Assembly: GCA_009103225.1 (NCBI GenBank)
Contig: RHPI01003369.1
Location: forward strand, 1,194,281-1,258,280
DNA length: 64,000 nucleotides
Source of the DNA: Chlorokybus atmophyticus
Lineage: Eukaryota; Streptophyta; Chlorokybophyceae; Chlorokybales; Chlorokybaceae
Direction: 5' to 3'
How positions within the stretch are numbered: position 1 is the stretch's first letter; each line of letters starts with the position of its first letter. Shown one piece after another: positions 1-15,661 of the stretch. A program made the translations under genes and the position numbers. Below the pieces are notes generated by a model that saw nothing but the letters and a program-made list of their open reading frames with translations, searched no databases and was not told the origin of the DNA.

Positions 1-2647
1 CATCATAGCTTTCCCGAGCACCCTTGTCCGTACGGCAAGGAGCTAGGTGAACCATCTTAGTCATACGATCCACAAACATTACAATTGCTGTATGACCTGA
101 AGTAGTCTCAGGCAGTGCAGTGATGAGGTCTATACAGACACTCTTCCAACTGAGCGATGGGATAGGCAATGGCTGTAAGAGGCTAGACATTCTATGCCAT
201 CTTTGCTTGTTGCGCTGACACGCATCGCATGTTGCAACATACCGATCGACATCCACTGTCAACCTGGACCAATAAAAGTGTCGTTGAGTTGCAGCAGTAG
301 TCTTGGACCGCCAAAAATGAGCAGCATGCGGGGGGGTCATGCACAGTAGTGATACATTCAGTGCGCAAGCCATCATAATCAGGTATGACAAGAGCATTGC
401 CTTTATACCATAGTCCATCCCGCAATTCAAAGCCCGTCACGTGTTCCGTGTTGTTTAAACTAAGAGTCACACTTGTACCCCGCCTTGACACGTGACAAGA
501 ATGATATGTCTGGTGTAACAGCGACAACGGCACGTACGCCTTCGAGATAGCAATGCCACGTTTTCAATGCATGCACCACCCCCAATAGTTCTTGCTCAGT
601 AGTGGTATAGTTGACCTCAGCCGGAATGAACTCGAGACTCATACGCACACACACGATCGTCTTGCATAAGCACCGCCCCACACCCCAACTTGGAAGCATC
701 ACTTATCACAGTGAATTGTTTCTTCCAATCCGGCATTGCCAGTACAGGTGTTGATGTTAGTGCACGCTTGATCAGACGCATGGATTCGTCATATTTTGCA
801 TCCCATGTAAAGCACTGTCCTTTCCGCAACAATGTTGTCAACGGCAAAGTTAATGAACTGTAATCGAGTATAAAATGTCGAAAGTAGTTAGCCAGGCCCA
901 AAAATAACATCAGCTCATGCTGATTGCAAGGCGTAGGCCAATCTTCCACGACCTTCATTTTGGTAGGATCGGGCTTGATGCTATCAGCACAAACAATGTG
1001 CCCTCAGTATGGCAACTCTTGCTTACCAAAATTGCATTTGCTGAGGTTGGCAAACATTTTATGCTTTTGCAACCGCTCAAAAAAGATTGCCACATGTTGT
1101 TGATGTTCATCCAAGTCAGTATTATGAACAATGATGTTATCAAGGTAGACCTTTGCAAACTTGCTAAGCAAGTGGCCAAACACAGCATTCATCTCGGCTT
1201 GAAAGACCGCGGGTGCGTTGGTAAAACCAAACGGCAACACCTTGTACTCATAATGGCCAATCGGCGCTTTAAAAGCAGTCTTATATACATCATCAGGATG
1301 CAACCGGATCTGATGATAACCACTGGTCAAGTCGAGTTATGAAAAGTACTTAATCCTCGATAATAAGTGTACATGTTATCAATGCATGGTAAAGGGTACC
1401 TATTTTTGAACGTGATCTTGTTCGATGCACGATAATCCACACACATGCGTAGCTTCCCGTTTTTCTGTCTCACAAAGAAAATGGGAGAGCCGTATGGGGA
1501 TTTACTCGGCTGAATCAAACCTTTGGCCAATAACTCATTGATCTGCTTTTCCATTTCCACCCTCTTTACATGACTTAGCCTATAGGTAGGTCGTGAAGGC
1601 GGGGCAGATCCTGGTTCAATAGGAATGGTATGACCAATACCTCTATCCGGTGGTAGTTTCGGCAAAGCGTCAGCAAAGACATCGCTGAATGTATTCACCA
1701 CTTGTTGCATTTCAGGAATGCAACCATTTATGGCAGCGCTGTTGGCATCGGAAGCACGTACATGAGCTAAAAAGGCCATTAATTTGTGCTTGCGATACAA
1801 ATATTTGGTGCTTGTAGAGCATGTAAAAGCCCTGCAGGCTGAGGCAAAGTTCGTCGCAATTGCATGGTGAGCGTAACTTTGCTTACCAAGCGTAGCTAAG
1901 CTTATTTTTGCATACAGAATATGTTTTCGCATATGTGTCTAGAGTCAGACGCACAGCTTGTTGCCAATCAAGCCCCAGTATGACATCAGTATTGTCAATC
2001 CCAAGATCTGTGACTAACAGCTTAAACACGCCCGAGTAGCACCAACGTGCATGCGTGCATTGACCACGCCATATAGAGGCAAATCGTTACGCCCTGCGGC
2101 ATGCAACAGCATGTTTGCTGGTGACGTAGCCAACGACAAGCGTTTCACTAAAGAATCATCAATGAAGCTATGCGTAGCAGCGGTGTCCAACACAAATGAA
2201 GCATGATAACCCGCTAAAGAACCCTAAAAGGTCCATAGTAAGGGAATAAGTTGACCATCACATGCGGCCACAAGCGCATGGTCATTATGCGGCGGAAGCA
2301 CCACCAACTTCATGGAAGTAGGCATGTCGGTTGTCCGCTTGAACTTAGCCACAAGGTGTCCATGTGATGTCCAATCGGACCATGAGCCATGGTAGCATGG
2401 CATGAGGACATACCTTGTGATAGCAGGATGCTGTTTTCGAAACATAGCAAACTCTGGTAAATTAATTACTAAGTCAGCTGGTTTGCACAAAAGTAACACA
2501 CGCGCATTATGCACTGCTTCATCACGCCGCCATACAGGCAACGTATCATAATCAAACCAAGCATGTGTAACACCATGTGTACGTTAAAAAACATGTATAA
2601 TGTCCAAACCAATGTCTCTTGGCATAGTGGCCATGTGAGCATGAGCA
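1..2647 (-). pseudogene. Decayed gypsy pol (protease-RT-RNase H-integrase), minus strand
   Basis: Read right to left, the region gives a pre-protease spacer (2541-2224), the RT N-terminal part (1932-1327, with KNGKLRMCVDYRA and NRYPLP), the RT palm (1330-1004, with TSGYHQIRLHPDDVYKTAF and PFGFTNAPAVF), RNase H (958-500), the integrase zinc finger (about 533-192) and the start of the integrase core at the window edge. Order and wording match the plus-strand gypsy pol at 12.1-15.4 kb. Several frameshifts and stops break it. The YxDD active site reads YLDN, so the second catalytic aspartate is lost. It cannot encode a working polyprotein. Confidence 0.85.
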
Positions 2648-3131
2648 TGTCTTGCACACTGCTTAGTCTAGTCAGCTTTTGAATTGGTTAAGGCATGAGC
2701 CTTAGAGATACTGCTACTAGTATGAGCTGATATCAATCAGTCATGAGTCTGTAGCAAATATCGAGTCCACTACGCGGAGTATGACCAAGCAGCCTCCGGA
2801 CTTGCTCATGAGGCTGGCGCAGCCTGACGCAGCCAACGCCTTGGGAGAACGGCGAGAACTCCGCGTATACTTAGCCTTAGGAGGCGTGGCTTAGCTGGTT
2901 AGAAAGCTTTGGCTGTAAGCTAGACAAATAAGCTTACATATTGGCAACTTGCTGAGTATAGCTCACACGGTGCTTGCTAAAGTAGACATTTGTAGTCTGG
3001 CTGGTATAAAGGCCAATAGAATCAACAAGTTGTTGGCTCGGGTGAAACCCCTTTGCAAGCCTTGTGTGCACGCCTTGTGTGTATGTTCTAGTGCATGTGT
3101 ATGCTGTAGTTGGCCAGCGCTCAGTGTTCAA
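2648..3131 (+). repeat. Copia 5' LTR (right boundary inferred)
   Basis: The left edge TGTCTTGCACACTGC is shared with 7165 and begins with TG. The first 129 bp are matched in the 3' copy. Beyond that the right end is inferred from a CAACA-type terminus at 3131 and from a TATAAA box at 3005-3010 at a typical LTR position. The gag start follows about 110 bp downstream. I could not identify a convincing tRNA primer site, so the right boundary is tentative. Confidence 0.55.
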
Positions 3132-3241
3132 CAGTTTATGGGCCCACACTGCTAGTGGTTCAAGAGAGCAGACAGCACTACAAGTGGAAAAGCTGAGCGG
3201 AACTGCTACTTGCGGAAGACCTCTGAAGAAGGCGTGACAAG

Positions 3242-6200
3242 ATGGCGGAAGATGATGGCTCCAGCGTCAGGTTGTCGGTGGCACCTCTGGACGTGGAGAA
3301 CTACAGCACATGGAGCATAAAGATGAAGGCGCTGTTAAAGCACAAGGGTTTGTGGAAGTATGCCGATCCCAACGGTACCGCACCTGTAGAGGGTACGCAG
3401 AGTGTGTGGTTGGAGAAGAGTGAAAAGGCACTTGCATTGCTATTTTTGAACGTGAAGGATCACCGTCTTGTGATGCTTAATGAGTGTGAGCATGCAAATG
3501 AAGCGTGGCAGAAGCTGGCAGACATATTCAAAGCAAGCAACAATGCAAAGAAGCTGCAGCTGAAAAGGCAGCTGAACGCGCTGAAGAAGGAGTCAGTGGA
3601 GCCTATCTTCAAGTGCGTGGGACGAGCAAGGGAGCTGTGGAAAGACCTCACTTCAATAGGCCACGAGGTGAAGGAGGTGGAGCTGGTTTGGGGTTATCCT
3701 CTTCGGTCTTCCTAAGGAGTACGACATAGTGGTGACCGTGCTTGAGACGCAAAGGGAAGACTCAAGCTCAATGTGGTGCTGCCCATGCTGCTTCAACATG
3801 AAGAGAAGATAGGCAGCAGAAGGAATGAAGCAAATTCGGTGGCATTTGCTGCTTCAAGCTCAAAGAAAGGAAGTCAGGGTGGAGGAGGAGGCTCATACAT
3901 TGGTTGCAACAGGAAGGGGAAGGACTACAAGAAGACCCTCAAGTGTCATCATTGTGGAAAGAAGGGCCACTTCAAGATGGAGTGCCGGCTGTGGTTAGCG
4001 GAGCAAGAGAAGGCGAAAAGTGGCGGACACGACAACAAGGGTGAGAAACCCATGGCGTTTACAGCTGCATTGTCATGACCTGCTATTGCTTGAGTGCTGG
4101 ACTCCGGGTGCAACAAGCATCTCACCTTTGACAAGGAGCAGTTTCAGAGCTACAGGCTTATGGCCAAGCCTGTCATGGTCACATTGGAAGCAGCTATTGG
4201 CATGGGGGACATCCACCTCAGCTGCAATGTTGACGGAGCTGAAAGGCAAGTGTGCTTGCGCAACGTGTTACATGTTCCCCGAGCGGTTGTTAGTTTAGTC
4301 TCAGTGCGGGCTGCTGCAAGAGCTGGGGTAAGGACTGTATTTCAGGGAGATCATCCGGCGTGTACTGTTTGACGGGGTCGTGTACATGATCGCCAAAGAT
4401 CATGGAGGAGGAGAGTATCATGTGAAGCTTGCTGGAGTGCAAGTGTATACTGCATCGACATAAAAGTTTGCAGCGCTGTGGCATCAACGACTTGGACATC
4501 TCGGCTAAGATAACCTCACCAGGCTGGTGAAGGAAGACATGGTGGATGGCATCAACATTAAGCCGGAGGAGTTCAAAACCATGCAAGCGGTGTTGTGTGA
4601 ACCCTGTGTGCTGGCGAAGCAACGAAGACTGCCATTCCCAACATCACAAAGTGTGACAACCAAGCCTCTGCAACTGGTACACTCTAATGTATGCGGACCA
4701 CTGCCTGCTACAGCTGCTGAAGGGTATAGGTATAGGTATTTTTGTACATTCCTGGATGATTTCAGCAAGGTTGCGGTGGTAGTGCCCTTGCATTTGAAGT
4801 CGGAAGTGTCGGCACAGCTGAAGAAGGTACTCACCCTGATGGAGAAACAGTTAGAAGAGAAGGTGGTAATAGTGCGGTTAGACAGAGGTGGAGATTACAT
4901 CAGCAAGAAGCTAAAGACCTGGTTGGCTGAGCACGGGATCATGCACCAATACACAGCACCCTACACCTCGCAGCAGAACGGAGCAGCTGAGAGGCTGAAC
5001 AGAACCCTGTTGGAGAAAGTCAGAGCAATGCTGGTGGACGCAAAAATGCAAGACCATAGGTGGGGAGATGCAATGCTTACTACAGCGTATGTGTGCAGTC
5101 GCTCACCGGAAGCATCTTAAGCAAAGACACCATGGGAGCTTTTCACCAAGCAAAGGCCAGACTTCTCTATGTTAAAGGTTTTCGGCTCTACAGCGTATGT
5201 TTTCATCCCCAAGCAACTGCAAAAGAAGCTGGCGCCCAAGAGCAAAAAGGGCGTGTTTATTGGCTATGAGTTCAACTTAAAGGCCTACCGCGTGCTGTTG
5301 GAAGACAACAAGGTGGTGGTGAGTAGGGATGTGATGTTTATGGAGGAGGGCATCACAGGTGCTGTGCCAGAGGTTGTTGTTGTTGAGGAGGAGGACCCCC
5401 ACATGGAGGAGCCACCTATAAACAACATTCCGCACCGTGAGGACCAAATTACAGACACCAGCTATCAGTCTTAGCAACAAGCATCGGAGGAAGAAGCTGT
5501 GGAGGTCCAGGAGGAGCCCAGGTACATGCTGAGCACGAGACTTGAGGAAGGACGCTTAAAAAGCTTAGCAGCATTAACCAAGGAGGAGGAGCCTACCACA
5601 TATGAGGAGGCAATGACAGCCCCAAACACAGAGCTGTGGCATCATGCAATGGACGAGGACATAGCATCCTTACACGCCAACGGCACATGGAGGCTGGAGA
5701 AGGTCCCACCTGAAGTGAAGCCCTTACCGGTGAAGTGGGTGTACAATGTCAAGCGCGATGGGCAAGGCCGTATCGAGAGATACAAGGCACGATTGGTGGT
5801 GAAGGGGTACTTGCAGCAAGAGGGCATTGACTTCAATGAGGTGTTCCCCCCTGCTCGTAAGCTTGTAACCTTTCGCACCATGTTTGCACTTGTGGTAGCT
5901 GAGGATTGATACCTACACCACTTGGGTGTAAAGACTGCATTCCTCTACGGAGAGTTGGAGGAGGAGATCTACATGCAGCAACCCAAGGGCTATAAGAAGG
6001 GAGGACCAGGCACTGCTTGCAGACTTGTAAAGGCATTGTACGGGCTCCAGCAAGCGCCATGAGTATGGCACATCCGGCTCATTAAGGAGTTGGACAAGAT
6101 TGGCTTCACACCTTCTGAAGCTGATCCTGGACTCTTCACGCACAAGGAGAAGCAGATCTGGCTGTTGGTCTACGTTAACGACATCATGACTGCTGCGAAG

Positions 6201-7119
6201 AAGCTGAAGGACTTGGAGGAGGTGAAGACGTCTCTCAAGTCTGCCTTCGACATGAGGGACTTGGGAGAGGCAAAGCTGTTGTTAAGCATTGTGATCGAGA
6301 GGGATAGGGACACAACAAGATAACCAAGATTAGCCAGGAGTTGATGGCGCGAAGGATTGTGAGAAGTTTGGAATGGGAGACGCCGAAGGCAAGGTGATAC
6401 CCATGTCCGTGGAAGCCAAGCTGCAACGAGCAATGAGTGAGACAGAGCTCCTCAACAGGAGCAAGTTCCCTTACAGTGAGTTGGTTGGGAGCATGCTTTA
6501 CAAGTCCGTGAGCACAAGGCCAGACACCGCACATGCTGTGGGAGTGCGTGCACGCTACATGTCAGCACCCACCATGGAGCATTAGAGAGCTGCAAAGAAG
6601 TTGCTGCGTTATGTGATGGGGAGCACAAGTGTGGGCATTCACTTTGGAGAGGGAGCTGGTGCTGGAGACAAGGAGTTGGAGGGCTACTGTGACGCTGACT
6701 ACGCTAGGGACCTCGACACGAGGAGGTCAACTACTGGCTACACGTTCCTGATCACTGGTGGAATTATTAGCTGGAACAGTAAGCTGCAACCTACCGTGGC
6801 TGCCTCGACAGCAGAGGTGGAGTACATGGTTGCCTCATCGGCAGTGAAGGAGGCATTGTGGTTGAAGAAGCTGATGGTGAACTTATGCTACCCTGCAAGC
6901 TGCATCAGCATCAACCGCGACAACCAAGGCGTAATCAAGCTGTTAAAGCATCTGATTGCTTCAGTCCGATCAAGGCACATTGATGTTATTCACCACTTTG
7001 TGCGCGAGGGTATGGCAAGGAAGGAGGTGGCGTTCAAGTATCGCAACACGGAGGGGATGCTGGCTGACTGCATGACCAAGCCTTTGGTGACGAAGAAGTT
7101 CCATGACTGCACTGGATGA
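3242..7119 (+). pseudogene. Copia gag-pol remnants
   Basis: Gag starts at ATG 3242 (VENYSTWSIKMKALLKHKG) and runs to a frameshift near 3700. A CCHC zinc knuckle (CHHCGKKGHFKMEC) lies at about 3940-3990 and a protease DSGC motif at about 4097. The integrase core at 4527-5120 has YTSQQNGAAERLNRT around its glutamate. RT runs from about 5560 to 6323 and RNase H from 6601 to 7119 (TAEVEYMVASSAVKEA). In-frame stops occur at 4503-4508, 5118-5120, 5472-5474, 5907-5909 and 6061, with frame changes near 3700, 4400 and 6320. Both RT catalytic aspartate sites are altered (LGVKTAF and YVND), so the element is dead. Confidence 0.85.
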
Positions 7120-7164
7120 CTTGGAGTCTACTAAGCTGCCTGCATGGGAGAGTTAGCATAAGCA

Positions 7165-7292
7165 TGTCTTGCACACTGCTTAGTCTAGTCAGCTTGTGAA
7201 TTGGCTGACGCATAGGCATGAGCCTTACAGACACTGCTACTAGTATGAGCTGATATCGATCAGTCACGAGTCTATAGCAGATAACAAGTCCA
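7165..7292 (+). repeat. Copia 3' LTR, truncated
   Basis: It repeats the first 129 bp of the 5' LTR (from TGTCTTGCAC to GAGTCCA) and then runs straight into minus-strand gypsy gag at about 7293. A full-length LTR is missing its right two thirds. The RNase H stop (7119) lies 45 bp upstream, as expected for a copia 3' end. Confidence 0.8.
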
Positions 7293-8280
7293 CTATTCCT
7301 CTGACATGTCATTGGCTAAGGGCAACCAGTTGTTGATGGACACGATCCACTTCTTAACAGTATTTTTCCTGTCAGTGGGATCAAACTTGGATGGCTTGAC
7401 CAATGCCATCTGGGCATTGGCAGACATACTGCCTGTGGCGGGTGCAGAGCGCAAGGCCGTCATTTGCTGAGACAGATGAGAGATCAATGACTCTGCATTC
7501 TCCAATGTAGAAGTAACACATCGCGCCAACGCTGCCTGATGGCGACAATAATGTTCCAAGGATTGGAATGCGCAACGCGGGCCATTGAAAGCAGTGTCCA
7601 AGACGAGCAGTGAATTTTGAATGAAATCATCACTGGTCTCAGTGGGTTGCAACCCAAAAGGTTGGCTCTGTTGAGATCCCTCTGAAGTGGTGCGAGTGGC
7701 TGCTAGTGCATGTTGTTGCTGTGTAGTTTTCTCCGGGGTTCATTGACATTAACATGCACGATCTGAGCAGGGTCTGCAAACAACTCTGATGGGGTTGCCC
7801 CCAGTTCAACATCTTTCAACCGCTTCTCTACATCAAGCATAAGGCGCTGCTGCCTAGCGGGTTTAAGTTTGTCAAACTGTTTACCAGCAAGAAGGTTCCT
7901 TCGTACATCACCTGCAAGCGCTTCGCCTCCCCCACAGAGTAGGGTTGACTGCAGAGAAAGCGTTCTTGCTTGGTGAGCTTAAGGAGAATGGCCCCTTCAA
8001 TCTCATCCTGTGGGTTAACTATATCCTCCTTTTGCCCCTCTACTTGCGTAGCGGTAAGCGGGGGACAGTGCCCTGAGATGTCTATTTTAACTTGCCTTTT
8101 GCCATGTCTGAACACAGCAATACAGCTTGTAGAAACGAAGTTGTGTAAGCCAAAGAGTTGTGTAAGCAAAGCTTGCAACAACAACCAACAACAAGTCGTA
8201 TGCCTGGGGCTGCTCGTGTTGTAAAATTGAGTGTAATGCCACTCAAAGAATGATGTTAACGTGTGAGTGAGTGCTGTCAC
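7293..8280 (-). pseudogene. Gypsy gag remnant, minus strand
   Basis: Read on the minus strand, 7652-7293 encodes a gag segment (KPSKFDPTDRKNTVKKWIVS) that parallels KPEKFKPNGSVSIHDWVVT in the younger gypsy gag at about 11.03 kb. 8280-7828 supplies an upstream frame with an EDIVNPQDEIEGAILLKLTK segment. Frameshifts separate the parts. The segment stops at the copia 3' LTR, so the C-terminal half of gag is absent. Confidence 0.65.
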
Positions 8281-8839
8281 CTATTGCGATGCAAAGCAAA
8301 GCAACTTAATGACTAAGTGCTTGACTGCAGCGCAGAGGAATATCCGAGAGGCTCCCTCAATTAATGCGGGGATTATCTCGAGAGGCTCTTTGTTATTAAT
8401 TGTGCCCAAATATGCATGCAATGCACGCGAGTCAGCAAACACTCACGCACATCAACCTCTCCACAAGGAAGAGGGGCCAGATTAGCACGAAACAACCTAT
8501 GCAAGCTCATTATTTACTTCTTTGCGTTGAAAGTCTGGTTGGTCGCGGCGACTTGCCAGGCTTTGATTGCCGCTGGCCTGGCGGCGGTCGACCGCAGGGG
8601 GCAGGAACCGATGCTCGCGGCAGTCAGTCCGGCGGCCGATACGATGGTACCTGCTGCGACGCAGGTTGCGTCGCCGGAGGTTGCACAGTAGGCTGCGCAG
8701 TAGGTGGCTTGCCAGGCTTCTGGCCTGGAGGATGTGAATGGCGGCGCTGCTAGCGGCCTGGTGGCTTGCTGGCAGCGTTGCTCTACCACAATAAATAACC
8801 ACAATAACACATTAAGGCCCACCCACAAGGAGGACCTTA
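8281..8839 (-). other. Gypsy 5' leader (minus-strand element)
   Basis: This is a GC-rich stretch between the primer binding site and gag of the old gypsy element, with degenerate CTGGC/GGCGG repeats at 8540-8780. The younger gypsy element also has a GC-repeat-rich leader after its primer site. I see no supported coding region. Confidence 0.5.
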
Positions 8840-8850
8840 CTCCGATACCA
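8840..8850 (-). promoter_or_regulatory. Primer binding site of the old gypsy element
   Basis: On the minus strand this reads TGGTATCGGAG, two bases after the LTR end CTGCACA. It is the same site as in the younger element (9476 onwards) and resembles the complement of the initiator-methionine tRNA 3' end used by many plant LTR elements. Confidence 0.7.
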
Positions 8851-8852
8851 AA

Positions 8853-9135
8853 TGTGCAGGGAGAAAGGCCAACTCCCCCTTTAACCCTCTACCCCAACAC
8901 CCACGCCAACGACCCTACCCATGCCGCCGCCGTGATTGTCGTGTCAAGAACCCGTTCCCCCACTCACTATCAGCCATAGCTTTGATCAGTTTGGTTAATA
9001 TCAACCAATTAGGGTAAGAATCGTGGATTTCACCCGTTGGGACTAATAGCTTAAATAAGACTCATATAAGGGTCTTAATTAAGCATAGAGCGAGGAACAA
9101 ATGGAGCTTCGCATATACTTGACCAATTAAGGTCA
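8853..9135 (-). repeat. 5' LTR of old gypsy element, internal-side part
   Basis: On the minus strand it ends CTGCACA beside the primer binding site. It shares with the younger LTR the order of a CCCAACGGGT block, GTTGGGGTAG, a TTAAAGGG block and a CA terminus, but is clearly diverged. The part distal to the younger insertion continues at 16006-16056. Confidence 0.7.
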
Positions 9136-9474
9136 TGTAACGGAGTGCTACCTTTATAGAGGTTCCCCGCCCTTATTTAGGATTAATTAAGGGTCCCAAC
9201 GGGTATATACAGCCAACTAAGCCGTATTAAGGCCGTTAACCTATTGTTAAGGCCTTAATGTAGTGTTACTTAACTGTAACACTGATATCGACATGAGACT
9301 CATGTCTCATGTCGATATCAGCTGTATGGCGGCTCTGCTAAACGCAACAGCCGCCATAGCCAGGGGATCTTCTGCTCCGGCAGTTGCCCCTGGCGGCGGC
9401 GGTGTGATCGGCGTGGCTGGTGGCGGTGTTGGGGTAGGGGATTAAAGGGAGGAGGAGCACCCCCTCTCCTTACA
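9136..9474 (+). repeat. Young gypsy 5' LTR
   Basis: 339 bp, starting TGTAACGGAGTGCTACC and ending CTCCTTACA, so its termini are TGTAA and TTACA inverted repeats. It contains a near-perfect 18-bp-arm palindrome at 9282-9321. Differences from the 3' LTR are three single bases. Confidence 0.95.
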
Positions 9475-9475
9475 T

Positions 9476-9488
9476 TGGTATCGGAGCA
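9476..9488 (+). promoter_or_regulatory. Primer binding site (tRNA-iMet-like)
   Basis: TGGTATCGGAGCA begins one base after the LTR. It differs by one base from the common plant site TGGTATCAGAGC, which pairs with the 3' end of initiator tRNA-Met. Confidence 0.75.
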
Positions 9489-10303
9489 CGGGCGGCAAGG
9501 GGCCTGTGGGAGGGGCGGCGGCAGGCGGCAGGGGCGGCGGCAGGCGGCAGGCGGCGGCAAGCGGCAGCGACGTTAAACTAGTGGTAGTTAAAGTGTTATA
9601 TGTTTAACTGTAATAGTTAAACGCTGCTGCTGCTGCTGGTGCCTAGCCTAGCCTAGCCTAGCCTAGCTTGCCATGCCATGCATGCCATGCCTAGCCTAGC
9701 ATGCCTGTCCTAGTCTGGTTTGTTATTGTGTGAAGGGATCCGGCCATTCAGGCCTGTCCCTGAAGCATTGCATTGCAGCACAACACATAGTAAAAATACA
9801 TTGATTGTATTATATTGTGTGTGTACCACCACGTGGATTCGTGGTGGTGTAAGGGTTTTTCTATTAATTTGGAAACTCCCTTGGGGGGGGGGGCAGTTCG
9901 GTGGCAACATCGACTGTCTCAGTGCCGCCATTTTGTGCGGTGAGGCCGCCAGAATTTTTTGAGCGGCCGATATCAAACTCACCATTCACAACTGGTCGAT
10001 ATCGGCCTGTAAGGTCGATTTGACGAGATTTTGGCACCCTAAGTGTCAACCACAGTTGTGAATTGTGCTGGGTTGTACAAAGTGAAAATTTTGAGAGATC
10101 ATAACTCGTAAACCGTCGCGTGGATTCGCGCACGGTTTGTTGCAGAGTGAGTGTCTAGTTGAGAGGTGTGTGGAGAGCTCTTTTGGGGCTGTATGCTCCA
10201 CCGTAACGCCTCAAAACTTGCGAGACAAAATTATTAGATTTTGCCTTTATTGCAGTGCACAATCTGAGTACTTGTGCACTTGCTAACGGCTGTCTTTGGG
10301 CAG
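9489..10303 (+). other. Gypsy leader with GC and CTAGC repeats
   Basis: This is an untranslated leader of about 815 bp between the primer site and gag. It holds GGCGGCAGGCGGCAG-type repeats (about 9500-9570), a run of CCTAG repeats (about 9640-9710), and a poly-G run near 9885. No conserved protein is visible in it. Confidence 0.7.
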
Positions 10304-11767
10304 ATGTCTTACCAAGGAGAGGGAGGTGAGAAGTACTTTACCGTCCCTGACTCATCGTCATCATACGAACCATCAAGTGATGACAAAGTGAGAGACTCGG
10401 ACACGAGTGAGAGCTACAAGCTCACTGAGAGTGACAAGGAGGAAGCTGCGCAGCATAGCGAAGCTTCTCCCGATCAATCTACTCAGGGTGGGCCAGCTAC
10501 AATGGACACACAGTCTGTCATTGGTGGGGCTATTGAGAAGTATGCGCGAGAGCGCAAAGTCTTGATCGATGCTCACCCACAGCTTCGTCAGGAAGTGTGG
10601 GATGCATGGGCACAAAAGATTCGTGATAGCTATGCCACAGATTTTGCCACTCTCCCTCGCGCGAGCAAGGAAATGGTGATCCGCATGATTGAGCACGAGT
10701 TGACGAACAAAGTTCCGCCACTCGTGCGCGGTGATCCGAAGGTGGCTGCTCTGATGGCTGTTTACGATAAGCCTCCCCCTTACCAAGGCAAGCGAATGGC
10801 GTTTGAGGCTTTGGCCAACTTGGGAGTGGAAACCTCACAGCGTTGCAAGGACGTGTTCTGGTACTTGGGACCAAACTTGGAAGACAAGTTGACTGGCCGA
10901 GTACAGTTGACGGCACGCCTCGATGCTATGCAGGCTGAGTTGGTGGCGCTGCGCCAACAGGTGGCGGGTGCTACTTCAGCAGCTGGAGCATCAGCGGGGC
11001 TGCCGGTTACAGCACTGAACAAGCCTGAGAAGTTCAAGCCCAACGGCAGTGTCAGCATCCATGATTGGGTGGTCACTGTTGAGCACTACTTGACAGCACT
11101 GAAGCGACCAGTTGGCGAGCACATTGCTGTTGCTGAGTTGCTCATGCCATCTGACGCTCTCGCCGAGTGGGCGAGGCAGACAGAGGATGGTGCGGCCAAG
11201 ACAGTGGAGGCACTATTCAAGTTCCTTGTGGAGCGCTATGGTGGCATGGATCCAGCTACTCAGGCTCGCAACAAGCTCAACAAGTTGCGACAGAATGGCA
11301 GAACGGCTTCAGTCTATTTGCAGGAGTTCCAAGCATTGGTGGGCCGCGTGAACAGTGGCCTCATGCCCATGGTCAAGGCTGAGCAGTTTGAGTTGTACAA
11401 GCGCGGCTTGGATGCGCGTGTGCGCGATCAGCTGCAGTACAACACGGCAACGGGACTTCCTTGGGTTCCTAAGGACTTGGCCCAGCTGCAGAAGCTGAGC
11501 GTGTATCTGTACAATGATGACACGGCGGTGCAGGAAAAGGCACATGTGGCAGTTGCGGCCAAGCCGCACGGGGTAGGAGAAAAGCGTTACCCTCAGCCGA
11601 GTGCGCACACGGCAAAGAAGGCGAAGACATTCACGCCTCTTACCGGTGGCACATCTGCTGGTGGTGCTACACCCGCTGCGACTCGCACCTGTTACGTATG
11701 TCACTAGCCGGGTCACATTGCGAAGAACTGCCCCGCCAAGAAGGGCAAGGCCAAGAAGGTTGAATAG
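10304..11767 (+). pseudogene. Gag of the young gypsy element
   Basis: The start is ATG 10304 (MSYQGEGGEKYF). The N-terminal acidic and Ser-rich region (about residues 10-70) is followed by a retrotransposon gag core with KPEKFKPNG, WVVTVEHYL and YLQEFQALVGR. The C-terminus carries a CX2CX4HX4C zinc knuckle at about 11690-11732, but a TAG stop (11705-11707) sits inside it and a second TAG follows at 11765. The same frame continues into pol, so gag and pol were one ORF. The knuckle stop would give a gag lacking an intact nucleic-acid-binding motif unless it is read through. Confidence 0.85.
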
Positions 11768-15537
<3,770 letters not shown>

Positions 15538-15648
15538 AAAGGGTGCTGGCAGACATCTTTACCGCTTCGGCCCTGATTCTCTCACTGCTTTGGTTCTCGG
15601 TGCTCATGGTGGGGCTTTGCTAACCCTTCAATGAGGACATTGAAACCT

Positions 15649-15661
15649 AAGTGGGGGGGAA
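15649..15661 (+). promoter_or_regulatory. Polypurine tract
   Basis: AAGTGGGGGGGAA lies immediately before the 3' LTR, the expected plus-strand primer. The related relics at 45.65 kb and 46.41 kb keep a similar tract. Confidence 0.8.

Larger units (their letters stand above)
2648..7292 (+). mobile_element. Ty1/copia retrotransposon, decayed, nested in gypsy
   Basis: The element has copia domain order (gag, zinc knuckle, protease, integrase, RT, RNase H), with integrase before RT. The 5' LTR starts TGTCTTGCACACTGC at 2648 and the same start recurs at 7165. The two LTR starts match with several differences and an indel over about 130 bp, so it is not young. The 3' LTR stops abruptly at about 7292, where gypsy gag sequence begins. 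No target-site duplication is visible, which fits a later deletion that removed the rest of the 3' LTR together with part of the flanking gypsy gag. Confidence 0.85.
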
